A stretch of 64,000 bases of DNA, taken from contig CM025850.1 of NCBI GenBank assembly GCA_003952965.2, positions 10,793,555 through 10,857,554 on the forward strand, written 5' to 3'. The notes beneath the pieces were generated by a model. The model was not told where the DNA came from and searched no databases. It worked only from the letters and a program-made list of their open reading frames with translations. Source of the DNA: Morella rubra. Its lineage: Eukaryota > Streptophyta > Magnoliopsida > Fagales > Myricaceae. The position numbers were made by a program, and so were the translations under genes. Positions 61,201 through 64,000 of this stretch are shown here, in pieces (the stretch's first letter is position 1; the number at the start of each line of letters is the position of its first letter).

Positions 61201-62305
61201 TTTTCTGTTGGATTTAACGTCCAATTTAGACGGGGGGCTAGAATTGATGATTTTCAAAAGTTATGGTCTCAAATCGCCGAATTGATAATTAAGGGTACCA
61301 TTTGATTTTTGCTCATACTTATGGGGCTAACTATGACTTTACCCCTAAAGTTAATATACATAATTGGATAATATATATAACATGTGGTCAGAGAATCTGC
61401 AGGGATCATTCAAAGGAAACATTGCATTATTTTTGGAAGACAAAGTTGAAGAGGAACATTAAGTTGATATCTCTCATAGGCTTTCTATTGCCATTGAATG
61501 TGCTATGCCCCTACAGTTTCCACCAGAAGAAAGGCAATTTGGGTTAAGAATGGTTGATAGCTAAAACAATGCTTGATGGGAATGAATTGTTTGTGATTCG
61601 GAGGACACAAAAGACAAAAGAATCCATATTGCTTAATTTTATTTTCTTTGTAACTCTTGTCATTCTTATATTATGCACATGATCAGGAAGAAACAGAGTA
61701 AGTAAACTTAAAACTAAGGAAACAAGTGAGAAGATAACGAATTACTTGTCAGGACACATATGTGATAGCCACCACATGCAACTTCTACTGAATACGGCAG
61801 TTTGCTAACCACAGGCCCCATTGTTGCATTGTCCACCTCCCCAAAGCCCTGAATTAGGTTTCATGGCCAATTGTAAAATTATGCTTGGAGTTTGGTCAAA
61901 GAGTTCAAGAAACTATGACTGAGGCTCAATGCAAACATTAGATCTGGGATTACCACTTTATATGCTGCTCTTTCACCAAATATGAAGACAGAACCATTTT
62001 CTGCAGAATTTGGGGAAAAGATCATATAATAGGGAGATTTGAAATAAGGACAAAGATCCATCACAGACAACAGTGTGTCAGTATGAAAGGTGAAAAAAAT
62101 ACCATCAATGCATGCCGAATGCAGGAACCCAGCAGCTACATTTTGAACCTATATCCATGAATAATGCAGCTTTAAAAAACACAATAATTAGTGCAAAACT
62201 GACTTAGAGACTCAGATACAAAAGGTCAATCACCAAATGACAGTTCAACAAGCAAATAATACCTTAATCCCCTGAAGGTTCTTGATAACCCTTGGTGTGT
62301 ACTCG
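58299..62305 (-). CDS. RCC1-repeat (UVR8/RCC1-like propeller) protein, 3' part
   Basis: Nine exons on the minus strand, none over 120 nt: 62305-62263, 62148-62103, 62000-61954, 61848-61746, 60757-60703, 60577-60511, 60231-60195, 59353-59274, 58418-58299. All are bounded by AG/GT and all phases join. They encode the last 198 residues, with RCC1 blade motifs: VQNVAAGFLHSACID, VEVACGGYHICVLTS, ELNAWGSNENGCLGIG, STDVYHRPERVQGPLL, VSCGWKHTAAIS, NIYTWGWGGSHGTFSEDGHS, SCGFNHTGAIIEYR, then TAA at 58301. The 5' exons lie beyond 62305 and probably outside the window. RCC1 propellers in plants serve as guanine-exchange-like, chromatin or UV-B receptor proteins; which role applies cannot be told. The introns hold a large MITE (60813-61349), and an opposite-strand LINE lies upstream. 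Confidence 0.92.
60813..61349. mobile_element. 537-bp near-palindromic MITE in an RCC1 intron
   Basis: The left arm from TTTAGGGGTAAAATCATAG (60813) and the complement of the right arm (TTTAGGGGTAAAGTCATAG, ending 61349) match almost base for base over about 170 bp. The loop is A/T-rich and ends in a G16 run at 61162-61177. The flanks have TTAA on both sides (ATTAAAG at left, GTTAATA at right), so a TTA or TTAA target is possible but not certain. The element could fold into a very long hairpin RNA when the gene is transcribed. Confidence 0.85.
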
Positions 62306-62859
62306 CTGGACAAAAAATGATATGTTAACACAGCTAACCCAACGGAAAGTAAGAAGGATAGCATAAACTCTTCCTCAAATGAGCTGTCCATGTTCAAGAC
62401 TACTCTTTTTATCAGATTGATTTTAAGGAGAAAGGCTTTGTGTGGAGTAGCAACCAGTTTCTAGGATACCTGGTGTCAGGTTAGCTTTGAAATTAAAGAC
62501 CAGGAAAAGTGACAAGGAGGTCTTACAGGATCTAAGGTTGTTTGGCAGGTTAGGGCGTTGGATAAGATGTCAAAGTTAGTCATACAGGAGGATCTAAAGA
62601 ACATCTCAAGATGAGCCTTAATCACCGAAATTCGAACTGGAGAGAACATATTTAATTGAGAAGACTTTTGGAGACAGGAATGAGGGCAAGTTAGCTTGTG
62701 GAAGGTGGCAACAACAATAATATATGTTCAATTTTGATTTGCATAGACATTGAGGAACTATGGTCCTAATTGAACCAGAGAGACCTAATTCACATCGGAA
62801 AATTCCAACAATTTCTCCTGTTCCTCCAAAGCTATCAGTTCTTGGTCCTTTCAGTTAAA

Positions 62860-63560
62860 TTCCAAAAGTGAGGGCCCCAGTAGAACGAGAGGTGAGAAAG
62901 AGAGAATCCAGTTGTACAAGACCTCAGATGTGGTGTTGTGTATTGATGACATTGGAGTGGTTAGAGAGCTTTCTGAAAGAAAGGAGGTGGTTGGGGCCCT
63001 CACGAAGTTAAGACGGGTATAAGGCTCTAGTTCTAGATGGTTCCACGACTTTCTTCAAGAACTAATAAAGGGAGGTGGAGAAAGATATATGTGGTACATA
63101 GAGGATTGATAGTTCATCTTCCTATAAAGTGCTTGAATACAGCTTACAATACCCTTGAACCAAATAGCAGGTGCTCCCAACATAATGGATTTTCAGACTA
63201 TTGATCTTGCCGGTAGTGTACTTTGGAAGAAGTGTTGGCCAACCATTTGACGAGGGTGGGGTGCAATCTCTGTTACATTCTCAAAATGCCTCAGTCCGAC
63301 CTATGACCAAGTACACTGGGAAAGCTTGATTTATATGTTGCACTGGCCTGGATTTGGGAATAACTGAGTTACTGGGAGAAATAGATATGACTGCTACTTC
63401 CAAGTATTAGATTAATTCGGCAGCCCTTCTGGCATTCATCAGCAATTCCAAAATAATTGAAGGAAGGAGACACATTTTCGCGTCCGCCCTTCATTCTGGT
63501 TATGGATGTCTCAAAGGATGCAGGATGTTAGAGAGATCAGTACGATGTGTGGTTCTCATT
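62860..63560 (+). mobile_element. Decayed LINE reverse transcriptase
   Basis: Plus-strand frames show a worn copy of the plant LINE RT: EVVGALTKLRR, then KALVLDGSTTFF (normally KAPGPDGFTxAFF) near 63020-63055, DFQTIDLAGSVLWKKCWPTI (normally DFRPISLVGSVYKxxAKVLANRL) near 63190-63250, and GDTFSRPPFILVMDV (normally GDPLSPLLFILVMEV) near 63470-63512. Frameshifts and stops are frequent. It lies in the upstream intron of the RCC1 gene, in the opposite orientation. Confidence 0.85.
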
Positions 63561-64000
63561 CCTAAGTCATTTGTGGGAACACTTGCTCTCTCTTCCATAT
63601 CAGAAGATAGGAATGCAATTGTAGCTTTCTAATTGGGTATGCCATGGGAGAAGAGTCTGAATCTCAAATCAACTTTGAGGAATCCAATTACTTACCTTCT
63701 TGTTGACAAATAAACAGCTTTCCACCATTTTATATAAGGAGAGAACAGAATATCTAGGAAGCTAATGAGAAATGGGTACTGATGAGTTTGATGTTAAAGC
63801 ACCTCCTCCCCAGAGCTACAAATAATGCTTCGACGCGTTTGTTTCTATTAGAGAATATAATTTAAATAATAAAAGATATTTCTTTGTAACAGCTTAACCT
63901 TTTCTAAAGGATGATAACTTCACATGATATCAGAGTCAAGATCCTGAGTTTGAAACTTAGCTTCATACTTTAACCACATTTCAATTAAAATATACATGTG
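63561..64000. other. Non-coding right end of the window
   Basis: No exon, RNA gene or defined element recognised. The end (63840-64000) is AT-rich and repeat-like. Upstream exons of the RCC1 gene may lie beyond it. Confidence 0.35.

Noticed and set aside
1..64000. CRISPR arrays, bacterial operons, tRNA or rRNA genes
   Set aside because: No regularly spaced repeats with unique spacers and no tRNA or rRNA signature seen; the window is plant nuclear DNA.

Overview
This is nuclear DNA from a dicot plant, probably a woody eudicot (inference). The signs are AT-rich intergenic DNA, GT-AG introns of 0.1-2.5 kb, plant-type gene families, many MITEs, and decayed copia, LINE and hAT elements. Five protein genes and one microRNA cluster can be supported. 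Most coding sequence lies in short exons, so it shows only when exons are joined by splice site and phase.

Layout. (1) 1-15.6 kb is a repeat nest built around a tandem duplication. Copy A (1-7226) and copy B (11037-15614) are the same upstream/promoter/5'UTR segment of a Ca2+-ATPase gene. Copy B still leads into the gene; copy A is cut off in the 5'UTR by the LTR of a decayed copia element. Each copy carries insertions the other lacks. (2) 15615-23847 (+) is a seven-exon ACA4/ACA11-type autoinhibited Ca2+-ATPase, 1,032 codons if one extra base in exon 5 is discounted. (3) 24639-28457 (-) is a four-exon triose-phosphate-translocator-family (UDP-uronic-acid-transporter-like) gene, tail-to-tail with the ATPase. 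(4) 30.9-33.06 kb (+) is the 5' part of an unrecognised plant coiled-coil gene. (5) About 34.3-40.3 kb has no recognisable exon and is not CpG-depleted; genes on both sides are broken towards it. (6) 40598-48496 (+) is the 3' two-thirds of a MACPF-domain (CAD1/NSL1-like) gene. (7) 48.7-53.7 kb is mostly intergenic with a LINE 3' end. (8) 53.70-54.06 kb (-) holds two tandem MIR166 hairpins, the most important non-coding feature. (9) 58299-62305 (-) is the 3' part of an RCC1-repeat gene made of exons of 37-120 nt, with a decayed LINE on the opposite strand further upstream.

The genes do not form a pathway. They act separately: Ca2+ export from the cytosol to vacuole or endomembranes, nucleotide-sugar import into Golgi, cell-death/immunity control (MACPF), an RCC1 propeller protein, and miR166 control of HD-ZIP III factors. 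All exon coordinates come from reading splice sites and phases by eye; family names come from recognised motifs, not database searches.
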